Of a stretch of 64,000 bases of DNA, positions 1 through 11,967 are shown one piece after another. Each line of letters begins with the position of its first letter. Position 1 is the stretch's first letter. Made by a program: the position numbers and the translations under genes. Below the pieces are notes generated by a model. The model did not search any database. It was not told where the DNA came from and saw only the letters and a program-made list of their open reading frames with translations. The stretch comes from Leptidea sinapis. Its lineage: Eukaryota > Arthropoda > Insecta > Lepidoptera > Pieridae. The DNA lies in assembly GCF_905404315.1 (NCBI RefSeq), contig NC_066276.1:11798001-11862000 (forward strand). The letters are read 5' to 3'.

Positions 1-99
1 ATAACTGAATATGACTCAAATACGATCGTTGTGAGCGAAGGTCGCCATGTATATAATTTAAATTATGCACATGTATGTGTTAGAATGGAATATATCAAG

Positions 100-445
100 C
101 TCGGTGTAATGATAAGACGCAATAGACTAGCGACCAGCGAGCGAGCACTGATCTCTCGGACAGGGCGTACTGCGGAGGCGTAGAAAATTGATTCGCAACT
201 CGTGACGCAGTGAACTAAGTGACGAGTGGCTGACGCTGACTGTAGCACGGTGTCAAGAGTAAACAAAATTACTGTTTGTAAACATCAACGTGACCGCGAT
301 TGTAAACAAGAGCGCAACACGCTTTGATGTCAATGGCGGGCGCCGGCCATGTTCTGAGAGGGGTCACCCGTCACCCGTCACCACATGCATGATCTGCGTC
401 CGTTACTGCATAACGATTATGAACTTTAATATTGTTTACGGACAC
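100..445. promoter_or_regulatory. GC-richer island with four forkhead (FOXO-type) sites
   Basis: This stretch is richer in G, C and CpG than the AT-rich DNA around it. It carries GTAAACAA at 259-266 and 302-309, GTAAACA at 278-284 (inside TGTTTGTAAACA) and the reverse form TTGTTTAC at 432-439. GTAAACA(A) is the established FOXO/DAF-16 core site. A GATA-type TGATAAG lies at 110-116, and a 7-bp GTCACCC repeat runs at about 365-385. No convincing protein is encoded: the open frames here are short and resemble nothing known to me. It lies on the side where foxo continues, so a foxo intronic enhancer or alternative promoter is an inference; it could instead belong to another gene. Confidence 0.35.
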
Positions 446-845
446 GTCTTTCGAATTGCGTCTAAAGTCTGTTATTATAACATATATTATATGAAGACGA
501 TATTATAATGTCGCCCTTTTTTGTTTTATTGAGACGAGCGGCTTCTTACTCCCGGGTGGATGTTTTTGGGACAAATAATTTATTGAGCGAAGCTAAGCGG
601 AGCTCCCACTGGGGACTTCAATTGATTTCTGTGTTAATTTAACACAGTTTTAACACAGTTTCTCGGCCATTTATGGACCGATTTAAAAAAAAATTGAACT
701 TAATAAAGCTTTCGAAATTTTCTAGGTTATTGTCGAGACAGAATTTTGAATTTCGACTTGATTCAATTATTATAATTAAAAACAAACATGATTTACAAAT
801 TAGCACGCGCTTTTTATATTTATTTAAAAATTGAGCCGATTCAAA
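446..845. other. No gene recognised
   Basis: AT-rich sequence between the island and a LINE relic. The only structure seen is the direct repeat TTAACACAGT at 639-648 and 650-659. Confidence 0.5.
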
Positions 846-1480
846 ATTCAAATATTTTTATTCAAAATAGGATTTATAATCACTTATTGAACGTCAAAAT
901 CTACCACCCATTCAAAAGACACTGCCTCAGACCTGAGAAGAATGGGCGCAAGAAACTCAGCGGGCTTTTTTTTTATATAAAATATGGATTACAATGTAAT
1001 ATCGTACAATAAACATTAATAATTAAAGAGCCTGAGGGTGTTCGCTTTAATCCCAGTCCGTGGTGTCATTAAGAAAATCGTTTATGCTATAATAACCTTT
1101 CCCACACAAACGTTTTTTAACAATTCTTTTAAATTTCGTAACACATTTGTTTTGTACATTTTCTGGGATCATATTGTAGAAGCATGTACATCGCCCAACA
1201 AAAGACTTACTAACTAGACCCAACCGAGTAGTAGGCATAACAAGTTTATGTTTGTTCCTCGTGTTAACATTATGAATGTCACAGTTTCTAGAAAATTCCT
1301 CAATGTGCTTATGAACATACAGAACATTATCAAAAATGTATTGAGAAGCAACAGTCAAAATGTTTATTTCTTTAAATTTTCCTCTTAATGATTCTTTAGG
1401 ACCTAGGTTATAAATCGTGCGAATAGCCCTCTTCTGCAGCACAAAGATAGTATTAATATCGGCCGCACTGCCCCATAACA
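846..1480 (-). mobile_element. 5'-truncated Jockey-like LINE, C-terminal ORF2 plus 3' UTR (copy A)
   Basis: The minus strand encodes about 144 residues of the C-terminal part of a non-LTR reverse transcriptase ORF, from LWGSAAD through QKRAIRTIYNLGPKESLR to a natural-looking end at LNDTTDWD and a stop at 1047. Below that is the 3' UTR, which starts (plus strand) ATTCAAATATTTTTATTC and contains GCGCAAGAAACTCAGCGGGC. The same sequence recurs at 12787, 11968 and 56716, which defines the family and the boundaries. The reverse transcriptase core is absent, so this is a dead 5'-truncated insertion. The protein resembles the plus-strand LINEs at 35-37 kb and 48-50 kb but is a different subfamily. 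Confidence 0.85.
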
Positions 1481-4400
1481 TGATTGATCAAATCTTGTTT
1501 GATTTATTTTGTTTTTTTGTACACAGACTTAGTTTACCTCGCTTCGCTCAAATAAACGGCACAGCGAAGCGGTACAACGAGCTACTACGGCATCCTAGTA
1601 CATGTATGTTTTTATTTTACAAAACTTTTTCCTTATCCCAGGTTGCTAGTGCAATAACGAGAAAAAATAAAAAAATTGTTTTTCTGCTATATATGTATGT
1701 AAAAGAATTTAGGCCGTTGTTTTGATATTGCAAGCAGATACGCAATTTTTAATTCAGATATGTATGTATTGTAAATACTTTAATATCTTACCAATAAATT
1801 AATATCTGCTTGTTATTAATTATTCCACCGGAATAAATGAAGAGACAATCACGCTTTGGTTAAAGGTTATAAATACGTTATGCGACTCTATATATATATA
1901 TATATATATCATATTTTCAGGTAAGAAAAATGTAGTCACTTTATTTAATTTCACAGAAGCCATTGAAATATCAGATTATGTATGACAAGAGCTTACAAAA
2001 CGCACTAAAAATTCGTTATACGTTATTAAGGTTGGAATTAATAATTGATTGGAGGCCCGTTCAAGGTTGCACACACTACTGTATTTTCATGAACAATCCA
2101 ACTGATAACAGATAATGTTTCCATAATAACCTGTGTACAAACCACTTTTTAGATAATCTAATGGAATATGTTACACATTCGAATATTTGTACTGTGATTG
2201 ATACGCAATCTTAGTATACATTATTTACGATCTTGAACATTATATTTCCGAAGCGTTGGTATCACATGGACCGACGTAATAAATAATACTTAAAGTCTAT
2301 TTTGAGAAAATAATTGTCTTTTGTAAACCATTTTGAATTTCTCCGTTCTCAGCGGAGAGCTATTAGCGCTGGGAGAGGTTTGAGGACAAAGAGAATCAAA
2401 TACTGTGAAGGTTAAGACATTGACCAGATAAGAGCTAGTAGCACAGTAACAACAAGCCACTGCAGGCTAAAAGAATATCTACGTATAGGGCTCAATCAGT
2501 CTCTCAGAAGACTTCATCGCGAAAACGAAGGAACCTTATCACATCCTAAAAGAATGCAGTTCGTTCCACAATAAATAGAGCCAGCATCTGGGATTGACAT
2601 GAACTTCTAGCAGTAGGTCTGGGATGGTAGAAGATACTATAGTGTGGATTGGCAAAGGAAGATCCGAAGTATCGCTTCTCGCAGTGTCCGATGTAATAGT
2701 GACTACCTCCGCTTTGGCCGCACACACACAGAATATAGCATGCATGTGCACGAAAAGACTTGGCGATAACAGCACTTAATAGGATATATTGGAAATTATT
2801 AGTATTACGTATCAAAGACCTAAATTCATGTAAAAATACTAGCCATGAGTCTAACTGATAAATATTTACATATCTAGAGATATTATTTATCCCTTCATAA
2901 ACAAATTCATTATTTTAATTATAACTACTATCCAATTTACGAGGATTGCACTCATGGTAATAGTCGAAATGGTAATCTTTTGATAAGAATTATTTATTAA
3001 CGATTTCATAAGACCATAGACTAGTATCGAATGCTAAATTAATTGTAATTGTTACAATTAATGTAATGCTAATCTCAACTTGATAAATTCATACGCGTTT
3101 CTAAGAAAATGGGTAATGACAGACGAACGCAACGCAAGTCGGTTTCCCGCGAAGTAATGTACACCTACTATACGTGTATTTTACCAGCGTCGTGAAGATC
3201 GTAAATTAGAAGTCGCCTATAATCCTCCTCTAAATGTCAAGATATAATTAACATAATGATCGGCCATAGAGCATAACCCGCGCAACCGGTTGAACCAACA
3301 CACGCACACTTCTAAAGCGCAATGTATAAAGCAGGGTATATAAATATACCTACGAGAAAAATGTGCGTAAATTATCTATAGCTGATAAACAATATTCTGA
3401 TGCTATAGCTGTTAGCTTTACATAAATGATTAAACCGCCTATTATACAATATAAACTAATAAACTCGGCCCCGTTTTCTTCCTTCACAATTAACAACCTG
3501 CGTATACAAACTTTAAACCTCTAATTCACATTCTCAGGGGTAAATTTTTGAAATGAGCGGTGTACGTGGTACATATTTTACTAAACAGAATCAAGTAGGT
3601 ATGTAGATTTTCATGCGTTTCTTACTTACGTACATATTTCAATCCCTTATAATATCCCCTTACAGTGAAATTTCCGAAAATTCCTTCATAGAGATTTTCA
3701 TCATTTAGCTTTTTCGACATATTTAACTAATTTTACTGTTTCGTACTCTATCCAATCCAAAGGCGCCATGAAACAGGCAGTGAAAGAATTGCTAATTATT
3801 CCCCTTAGTACTACGATGTAATATTAGTACAAAGAGTTAGTAGATATTGTTGATCATAAGAAAGACTCAGAGGTCGCAGATACTCAGGCACTGGCAGAAG
3901 CTCTCGATTGCAGACAATCTCGCAATTTAACGGTTAAGCCAATTAGATCTCTTTGAATGGATATTAAGTGAATTATGAATTGTATTGTTTACGCATAGAG
4001 TTATTTAAAAGTTTCAATTATTAAATTTATCTTATCTTTCTGTTTGTACTAAGGCTTTTCAATCTAACAACTTTGTGTTATTTTAGTTTTTTTTTTTATT
4101 ACATTTTCTGAATCTTCGTGTACTATCATGTATAGTTTAATTTTCTGTCTTCATGATCTAGATTTTTCATTAAACCCTTTGTTCTAACAATTTCAGAAAC
4201 AATTTTTGAGGATATATTCGCGTATCAAAAAATTTGCGTAATTCCAACCCAAAGATCATTTTTAGCTAAATTTTTTCTTTGTTTTTATTGAACTAACGTT
4301 CGGGACACCACAATGTCTGTCAAGCCCCCCAGTTGTTATCTTAAATAACACTGCAGAATATTAATACAGTATCATTGTATGAGTAATATTCTTCGAACTG

Positions 4401-5424
4401 AAGTAAAAACAAAATCTGTGACAGTAAAAAAATTACATTAAAGTAGTCTGGAATGTGGTAGTAGTTCGGGTGATATAAAATTATATGGATATCATTCGGA
4501 GGCAGACCCATGTCATTTAGCTTTTTTAGCTTCAATGAATGACAATCGATGGCCAATTGAAGTGTTTGTCAACATCACTTTAGTAAATTCCAATTCCAAT
4601 TATTATCGTTTTAATTATATCTATTCATATTCATTCATATCATTTTTCTATTTATTTACCTGTCAAGCTACTATTACATACTCATGTATGTATAAGTATA
4701 TATTATACAGTTGCGGTCGTATAAATAAATAGATATAATTTAGAACAATTTAAAGTTCCACATTTTTTTCTTTGAATCATGTAATTTTTTAGTATGTGGT
4801 CCTTTTCAGAAGAAACTAGTTGTTCTATGAAATAGCCACATGAATAAGGAATAGAAATATAGAATAAAATCACTAACCCTTTCCAAATTTTATTTTATTC
4901 TCTCTATTGACAAAACGTTGGTTTGTAAGTGTCAAAAAGCATGGGTCGCACTTCTTTGTAAGTCAGCCTTTGATGATCTTTTGATCACATCTACTTACAG
5001 AACAGAGCGTGCTCGTCTTTTGGCCGTGACACAAAATGAGTCGGGCTTTTGGTTACAAGCGTTGTCTTCTGCGCCGATTGGAGCGCTACTTGACAATATG
5101 ACATTGTCAATATGCGTATAACTCCGGCTAGGTATAAAACTGAACTGTAGATGTTACGTTCTAACCTGATCGCTCTTGAACAAATATACACTTCCACCGA
5201 TTCGTAAAACTGCTTACATGAAGAAGAATCGGCATGAAGTTATAATAATTAATGAAGAATGTATTATTATGTAATAATGATTAATATAATAATTATTCAC
5301 AGACTTAACAGTTTTATCACTTATGCACTACTTTACAGTATGTATACTTTACAACATGTTTTTTTGAGTAAAGCCCGCTTAATACTACTTCTATATCGAT
5401 TAAAACTCCGCAATGTGTTATAGA
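1481..5424. other. AT-rich sequence without recognised gene
   Basis: About 3.9 kb in which I recognise no exon, RNA gene or known repeat. A (TA)n tract lies at about 1889-1909. A forkhead-type TTGTTTAC is at 3985-3992. The overlapping minus-strand open frames at 2539-2815 show no known motif. Probably foxo intron, by position only. Confidence 0.45.
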
Positions 5425-5575
5425 AGGTCATTGTAAAACGATGTATATAAATATTCTAGATCGTTTATAGATATGACCAATATAATAGAACCTAAAATTG
5501 AACCCTGTGGTACACCCGTTCGAATTGCTGCTGCAGTGGTTGTCTCTCTGTTAAGATATTTCACTGACTGTCTTC
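5425..5575 (-). pseudogene. LINE reverse transcriptase fragment (motif B)
   Basis: The minus strand reads KYLNRETTT, then GVPQGSILGS, then a degraded INDLEYLY. GVPQGSILG is the hallmark motif B of non-LTR reverse transcriptases, followed as usual by a hydrophobic stretch and an INDL-type segment. The frame closes soon after, and the YADD box is not recognisable. It is an old isolated fragment of about 50 codons; clade uncertain (CR1/Jockey-like). Confidence 0.7.
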
Positions 5576-6785
5576 TGTTCTATAATAAGATTCAATGAAT
5601 GATTCCGTACCAAAAGTACAATATTATATTATATAGGTATCTACTTATTATACTTACTTTATGTTACTTACTATACTAAAATTATTTTTTAAATATGTTT
5701 TGTTATATCGGCAACAATGTTTATGAGAAACAAGTTAACAGATAACAGAAGACTGACACACGGGCAGTCGAGCCCAAAAGATGTCTAAAATATTAAATAA
5801 AGCATTACCATCAAGTGAATCCATGCTTCCTTAAAATAACTAGAAGTCCCAAACGACTACGGTTCAAAGTTCTTCCTGCTTTATCATATTTATTATGTAG
5901 CGAAAAACTAAGGAAAAAGATCTCCAAGTGATAAGTCTATCACAGTCATTATTTAGGATTAATAACAGCATTAGAAAAGAATAATATCGATATATTTGAA
6001 GACATATATTAGAATAACAGAACTTCTGGCGATATTATACAAGAATGAGTTGTATACGATTTTTGTCGAAGGATAGCAGGCAATCAGGTGATTTGTGTCG
6101 CTTTGGAACGTTCTAGAACTTCACCAAGAAATGGTTGCTAACACGTTTAGCAGCTCTTTAATAATATATAGAACAAACAATAACTGAAAAGATAAGATAT
6201 GTTTCATGAGTTAAAACATAACGGCGTAATAACAATAATAATTGAAATAAAGTAAACGCTGATTGTGATTTTAGATACAATTATCACCAATGCACATTTT
6301 TTACAGTATTACGTAGTTCACCCAATTTGTATGTTAATTAAAATACCAAGGAAATATGGCCACAAATACACTCAAAGTGAATATTTAAACCGGTTTCACT
6401 AGACGAGAACGTTGTAGTGGAATATTTCGACAACGCAATTTCACAAATTCGTCGAAATTATGGGATTTTTTTCAACTGGTAAGACTAGTAAAAGGAGCTT
6501 ATAAAAAACTATTTTTGTTCAAAAATTCTTCGTTAGAGAAAACTTAATATGAAATAAAGTTGTAGAAGCAACAATTCGAATAACCAAATTTAGTAGGTCA
6601 ATTTATGCTATTTGTCGCTTTTATACATTTACAACATGATCCCAATCTTTCAAAAACATTTATTTGGATAAGTTTACTATAACAAATGAAATTCTAATGA
6701 TAGCAATCCTTGGAAATGGAGCGACCGCGCCCGCCCTCAGGCTATTAAATTATTTAAAAAATTATATTTAAATATGTAACAAAAT
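5576..6785. other. AT-rich sequence without recognised gene
   Basis: No exon, RNA gene or recognised repeat. A short CCGCCCTCAGG-type motif at 6730-6745 resembles one at 61320 but is too short to classify. Confidence 0.4.
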
Positions 6786-6792
6786 GAAAATG

Positions 6793-7020
6793 ACGACCTG
6801 TATAGCCGAGTGGTTAGCGATCCCACCTATTAAGCTAGAGGTCCCGGGTTCGAATCCCGGTAGGTGCAAGCATTTATATGATGAATATGGATGTTTGTTT
6901 CCGAGTCATGGATGTTTAAATACGAATATTGTATTAAATATGTCTTGCAACCCATAACACAGGCTATATATGCCTAATTTGGGGAAAGATAATTTGTGTA
7001 AAGAGTGTGTAAAAAAAAAA
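6793..7020 (+). mobile_element. tRNA-derived SINE
   Basis: The head is tRNA-like, with an internal pol III A box TAGCCGAGTGG (6803-6813) and B box GGTTCGAATCC (6847-6857) inside a perfect T-arm CCGGG/CCCGG. The acceptor halves do not pair properly, and the tRNA part is followed by about 150 bp of unrelated body (ATTTATATGATGAATATGGA..., AACCCATAACACAGGCTATA) and an A-run at 7011-7020. This is the layout of a lepidopteran SINE, not of a tRNA gene. GAAAATG at 6786-6792 and 7025-7031 is a possible 7-bp target duplication, weak because the site is A-rich. Confidence 0.85.
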
Positions 7021-7194
7021 TTAAGAAAATGCCTGCTGAGTTTCTATTGTTTCAATTGGGTATTGCATACTCAAAATGATGTAAAATTCAACTTCGAATA
7101 AAAATATTTGAATTTGATGTTCAAATAAAGACGAAACAAGTGACAAATAAATTGAACGACGTAAATTTAACAATGATATGTGTAGGTAGTTACG

Positions 7195-7640
7195 TTTACC
7201 ACGTAATACTAAGACGCTCCGCAAAAAAACGATAAAGCTGACGTTTCAAGCGTGAATGCTTTTACGATGTGTGGTAGTAATGCTTAATGCAAATATTCTA
7301 AATCAGTTTTACGAAAATATATTTTCATATTTCCGCCCTGTGCGGCCGACTGTGATATCTACGCCAACGCTAGCCATTCGCGTGAATTCCACTAAATCCA
7401 ATACATTTTTTATTCATGAAACGATTGACGTTTGTATGTTAATTCACGGGATAGGTCCCGAGTCCGGGACTCCGATGGATGAAATATTGAATTATTGCCG
7501 AAAGCGGGGATATAGAGGTCTGATATTAATCCGTTGGCTACGGGGCAGGCTGGCAGGAATTCAAATAAATCGGCGCTGTGACAAACAAGACGTATAAATC
7601 AATCAGACGAAGGTGGTGTGCACAGCCTCTATTGCAGTCG
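7195..7640 (+). other. GC-richer stretch with an unrecognised 113-codon frame
   Basis: An open frame 7256-7597 encodes 113 residues (RPVRPTVISTPTLAIRV..., then GPESGTPMDEILNYCRKRG...). I recognise no domain, signal peptide or membrane segment. Local composition is clearly more GC- and CpG-rich than the flanks, on both sides of the frame as well. It could be an exon of an unknown gene, an unknown transposon piece, or noncoding regulatory DNA. No splice sites could be fixed. Confidence 0.25.
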
Positions 7641-8108
7641 CCCCTTCAAATATCCCCGGCGTATATCAAAAGTGGAACAAATTTGTATCGGTAAATTTAT
7701 GAGCAAGGTTAAAACTAAACTCGTTACGACTTTCAGGTGGAGCGAATTTTATTTATTTACAAGTCGAGTTTGATTTATATTTATAATTCAGATATGCTAC
7801 AGGCATGCGACAAAATGTATTCAGTGCCATCTTTGATTGAGATTTAAGTCAACCATTTTGAAATTAAACATTATTTACATTCCACACGATAGTTTATATT
7901 ATGTAATTCAAATTGAATATTTTACATATAAATATGTCAGATACCTAGTATGTTGGTGTTTCATAATTATTTCAAACCACATTTATGGACTAGGAGAATC
8001 ACCTGAATGAAAATTATCACTTACACTATCTTAATTTAGGTGATTTACATTTTTTGTAGTTAATGAGCCTTACTGAGCTCGTTACATCGCTTAAACTGAT
8101 TGCAAAAA
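7641..8108. other. No gene recognised
   Basis: AT-rich sequence with nothing I can assign. Confidence 0.4.
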
Positions 8109-8300
8109 CAATTCGATACGTGTTTCGCCTCTACACGAGGCATCCTCAGGACATGTTGACTCGCCAAAATCTGGCAAGAGACTCAACACGTGTCGAATTG
8201 TTTAACGACAAATATTGTCAGAATTAACACTAAAGAAAACTCAAATTATTTGGATAATTATGGATTTCCGCAAAGTAACGCCTACTTCAATAGATGTTCC
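8109..8300 (+). repeat. Hairpin-headed interspersed repeat, copy 1
   Basis: A 16-bp inverted repeat (CAATTCGATACGTGTT at 8109-8124 against AACACGTGTCGAATTG at 8185-8200, one mismatch) encloses TTTCGCCTCTACACGAGG and CATCCTCAGGACATGTTGAC. It is followed by a conserved tail including ATGGATTTCCGCAAAGTAAC. Head and tail recur at 19660-19830, and the tail at 52155-52275, so this is a dispersed family. No coding capacity; class unknown (MITE-like). Confidence 0.7.
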
Positions 8301-9557
8301 TTTTAACTGGAGATTGGAGTTGTCGTCGGGTTTAGTGATTTAATATTTCTTTTTAATTTAAATTATTATGAAGTAACATTATAACGCATACAAGTAGCAC
8401 TTGTTCTTCATGATCCATCTAATTCATTTCGATATCTTATCGCAGTCTTAGTAACTGACGTTGTAAATGATACTGTCGTATCTTGAATGATATTTGCGAT
8501 ACACGAACTTTTTCTATATTTAATTTACATTCCTACCTAGCCTGTGCTGTCGGATTTGGTTGGTCTGGTATATTTATGGCAGTGTAGGATGAGTCTTCAC
8601 GTATCGAGCAGGTTGATGTCTGATAGGTGCGACCATTGCGTAGATAAGCGACCTTCGTTGTTAGGGCTGTTAACATTTTCACAATTGCCAAAACTCAGTA
8701 CAGGCGATTCTGAGTAATTTACCATAAATCTAAGCACCAAGTCACGATTAAGAAACTCACGCAGGGTTCGCTTAAAACTTACAAAAACAATAGATTTTAA
8801 GGGACGAGCAGACAGTAGGTTTTATGGTAAGGTGCATCGTCTGCTCAAAACCAAGTTAAATGAAATACATGGAGAACTTTTAATTGCAATCGCCATGGCG
8901 CCTAAACTCGTCGAACTAAGCACCAAATACTACAAGTGTTATTTAGCAGTAAAAATAGAGGTTGGTGAAACGAAGAAACTTAACCATCAAACTAACGCCT
9001 TCTATAATGTATTTTGTCGCTATAACACTAAAAAAAAATTGTGTATAATACAAAGTTTGTATTTTATACATATTTTTTTTATTTTTTATTTTTATCGAGA
9101 TCTTTATTTAGTGGTTTGTATTACAAACGACGACAATACGACGCGCCTAAAGAAGGTTACATAAAATAAAACTTAATTTAAACAAACAGATGTTAAACCA
9201 CTATAAATACCGTTTCATTTATATTTTAGATTTCAAAATAAACAAGAAAAATTTGTAAAAATGTGAATGTTAAGTTAATATAAACGATAATACAGAAATA
9301 TAATAAGAAATATTGTTAGCAACCCTAATGGTTGTTTAAACAATATCAACCGATTGACTCCGGGGCTAAGGAAAGTTTTGACCCTTTTGTTTGTTTCGTA
9401 AATAACTTTAGGACTATTATCGGAAATAGATATTTGTAGCAATAACATTGATACAACATAAAAAAGTCGACTTAATGAACAAATCTAATTATATATTTAA
9501 ACAAAGTAGATAATTCCTAACCGTTTAATAGTTATCAATAAAATTCTTAAAATTTTA
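8301..9557. other. No gene recognised
   Basis: AT-rich sequence. A 110-codon plus frame at 8832-9164 shows no known motif and turns into low-complexity I/F/Y-rich residues, so I do not call it a gene. Confidence 0.4.
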
Positions 9558-9660
9558 TGATTTTTAGTGAATTTGAAGTACACTAACTAACAATTTGTCT
9601 AAAAATGTGTCGATATACTAAATTTTTCAATGCAGCAATGAACGTAAGTGCTTTGCAATT
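9558..9660 (+). repeat. Dispersed 100-bp module shared with the fold-back elements
   Basis: GATTTTTAGTGAATTTGAAG..., then TTTTTCAATGCAGCAATGAA and CGTAAGTGCTTTGCAA. The same module flanks the fold-back element at 43064-43165 (plus) and lies inverted at 63291-63385. Here it occurs alone, without fold-back arms, so it is a solo end or the residue of a larger element. Confidence 0.65.
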
Positions 9661-10829
9661 TGATAACAGACATTCTGCCACAGATCGCACCCTTACTGGA
9701 GTCCCACTGATTATCATATTCGACGACGACAATTTCTTGACCATAACTATGTTATGGTAGATGACTTAAATATCCGGATAGCATAAAAAATATTCGGCCG
9801 AGTATCGTTAATTTGCTCCTAAGAATTGAAGAGAATTTGTCATGGATTCCGTAATCAGAACCTAACCAAACTAACACCAAACTATCTTTGAAATATCCTT
9901 TCCAATAAAAAAATAATCATTGAAATCATTTGGCGCGATATTGAATTATTCGTAAATTTATCATCCACTTTGCTATACGTATGTACAGCAAATTTAAGAC
10001 TTTTATGATTTTCTCATGGATGCCATTGTCAGATCTGGACCAAGTACCAAATACCTAAAGACAAATATTGGGGGTATTAATGGATAAGTAGCTAATGTCA
10101 AGTGTGGCTAGATTCGCTTTCATATTCCATTTGCTATATCTCCGTTAGAGATCTCTCTCGCACGCTATGTTTGTCTATACGTTAGTATAATTTGTTCGCA
10201 ACTCAAATCAAGTAACTTACATTCTTAATGTTTTCCTCTTATGGAAAGCGGCAAGATTTGCATATAACAGCGAAAGAAAGATCGGAGTGGTAGACCAACA
10301 AAAATACCTTATCATTGCGATATGTGGTAAGCCATGAAATAACTCATGTGCCTGTTGTTACACCGGGCCATACACCATTCGGAAGGGAACAAAACATATA
10401 TCATTACATTATTTCCTACAACTTCATATTACTGAGAAAAAGCGTTAACTGTATACCAACTACCTTAAAATAAAACTTGCATTCCAATGTTATAAATAGC
10501 GTAAGTAAAAATGTTGGCATTACAAAAAAATCATTGTGTATTTTTTAAATTTGTGTAAAAACATACAGTGAATATTCAAATTCAGTTCATTGTAATTTTG
10601 TATTAACAAGTTGGAATAATTGAATTCGCAAATAATTCTTCTAAATATAAGACATCGCAGGTAACTATTAGTAATATTCAATAAATTAAATTTTACACAC
10701 TAGTGCTTATACCCCCGAGGTGCCAATCAAGACATATTACGTCTGCTCGCGTGGGGCGCGCAGAGATATTTTTTTCGTTAAATATACACAGAGTAAAACA
10801 AGCTACACGATATACCACAAGAAAATATA
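9661..10829. other. No gene recognised
   Basis: AT-rich sequence without recognised coding, RNA or repeat features. A GC-richer patch (GCTCGCGTGGGGCGCGCAG) lies at 10745-10763. Confidence 0.4.
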
Positions 10830-11215
10830 ATATATATGCATTTTATCACTTAAATTATAGTTTTAAAGTAGGCTGTATGTTCCTAATTAATCACCTTACA
10901 TTTTGTGCGTGCAAAAAAAAAACTCGCGTGCCCATAATCTTAATATTTTGTTTGTATCATATTTGTTGCTGTGTGATAATTAATTGTAAAAATGTAAATT
11001 TTTAGTACAGTAGATGAACAATTGATAGATTTAACTCCGCCAGAAATACTAAATGTAACACGAACTGTTAAATTGCCATCACAAACAATCCAACATCGTT
11101 TTGAAAATTATTCAATGCATTTTTTTTATCCACGTGTTGAAAAATTGCGTATGAAACTCGTGAGCAAGTTACTCACTAGACACTGGACTGATTTACGCCC
11201 TCGCCTAAGCCTCGG
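10830..11215 (+). repeat. Dispersed element remnant, possibly Crypton-type, copy 1
   Basis: This sequence is homologous to 31820-32235: the ATTTTATCACT...ATTATA start, a run of A after GTGC, then a frame reading DEQLIDLTPPEILNV, and a distal part ATGAAACTCGTGAGCAAG. Part of the distal end recurs inverted at 57220-57297. The shared peptide EQLxDLTPPEILNV is followed in the other copy by PAKSREKY, which resembles the N-terminal helical domain of tyrosine-recombinase (Crypton) transposons. The family repeat is seen directly; the Crypton link is a memory-based inference. A frame of 66 codons (11022-11222) remains here. Confidence 0.5.
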
Positions 11216-11435
11216 GTTGTAACCCCCGACCTCTTGTACAGTGAGCAACTTATATCCCATGCTTGTATCATTTATAATTTATATACTATTCTACTCGTCA
11301 ACACGTGGTTGCTGTGAGAATTAAATTTTATATCGCGAATCAATGTCTCCTCAGCCTTTAATATTGAAGCTTGATATAGGTAATGGAGCCGCTATGAAGT
11401 AGTATGCAATAATTAACGGTTCATTATCATTTTCA

Positions 11436-11545
11436 GCCGGAAAACATCCACTGCTGGACAAAGGCCTCCCCCAAAGATGTCCACGACGATCGGTCCTGCG
11501 CTGCCCTCATCTAACGTATTTCGGCGATCTTGACCGGATCGTCGG
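11436..11545 (+). repeat. Lepidopteran interspersed repeat fragment
   Basis: CATCCACTGCTGGACAAAGG, CCTCCCCCAAAGATGTCCAC and GACGATCGGTCCTGCGCTGC form a GC-rich block against an AT-rich background. This block is a very common lepidopteran dispersed repeat, usually met as a LINE-derived fragment. No frame is kept; orientation follows the usual published orientation. Confidence 0.6.
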
Positions 11546-11967
11546 TCCAGTTAACGGTTATGAATGGTTAAAATCGGTTTGTATCTATTATTTCCTTGGG
11601 AGTGTTAAAATATTGTTTTATTAACTCTTATTAAATGGTTAATTCCTTGACAGTCAGAACAAAACAACTGTAACTACTAAATAGTAGTGCCGCCTCGTGC
11701 TGTCAAGTGATAAAATTGTAACTCTGCTCTGTTAAATGTCGCGGCGATGTAGATGGAAAAAAACGTTTGCGACCGGTTATTCAACGAAACATCTGTAATA
11801 AAATTAAATAACAAAAACCGCATAATAGTCGTTAAAAGTAGAACAAAATCGAATATAAAGTTTACTATGCGCATAAGCCGGCTCGAATTTTTTTTGGTTT
11901 GAAGGTCCAGTCGGTGTCTTGGCCACCATCAGTGTTTTTATTTTACGGGCGCTTATGTTTAGCATTT
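11546..11967. other. No gene recognised
   Basis: AT-rich DNA; the 65-codon minus frame at 11677-11874 has no recognisable motif. Confidence 0.4.

Noticed and set aside
846..1500. Target duplication for LINE copy A (GATTCAAA versus GATCAAAT)
   Set aside because: The match is imperfect and in AT-rich DNA; not reliable.
1889..1909. (TA)n tract as a regulatory feature
   Set aside because: Ordinary simple repeat in AT-rich DNA with no further support.
6793..6870. Possible tRNA gene (perfect T-arm, A and B boxes)
   Set aside because: The acceptor halves do not pair over seven bases, and a SINE body and A-run follow. It is the head of a tRNA-derived SINE.
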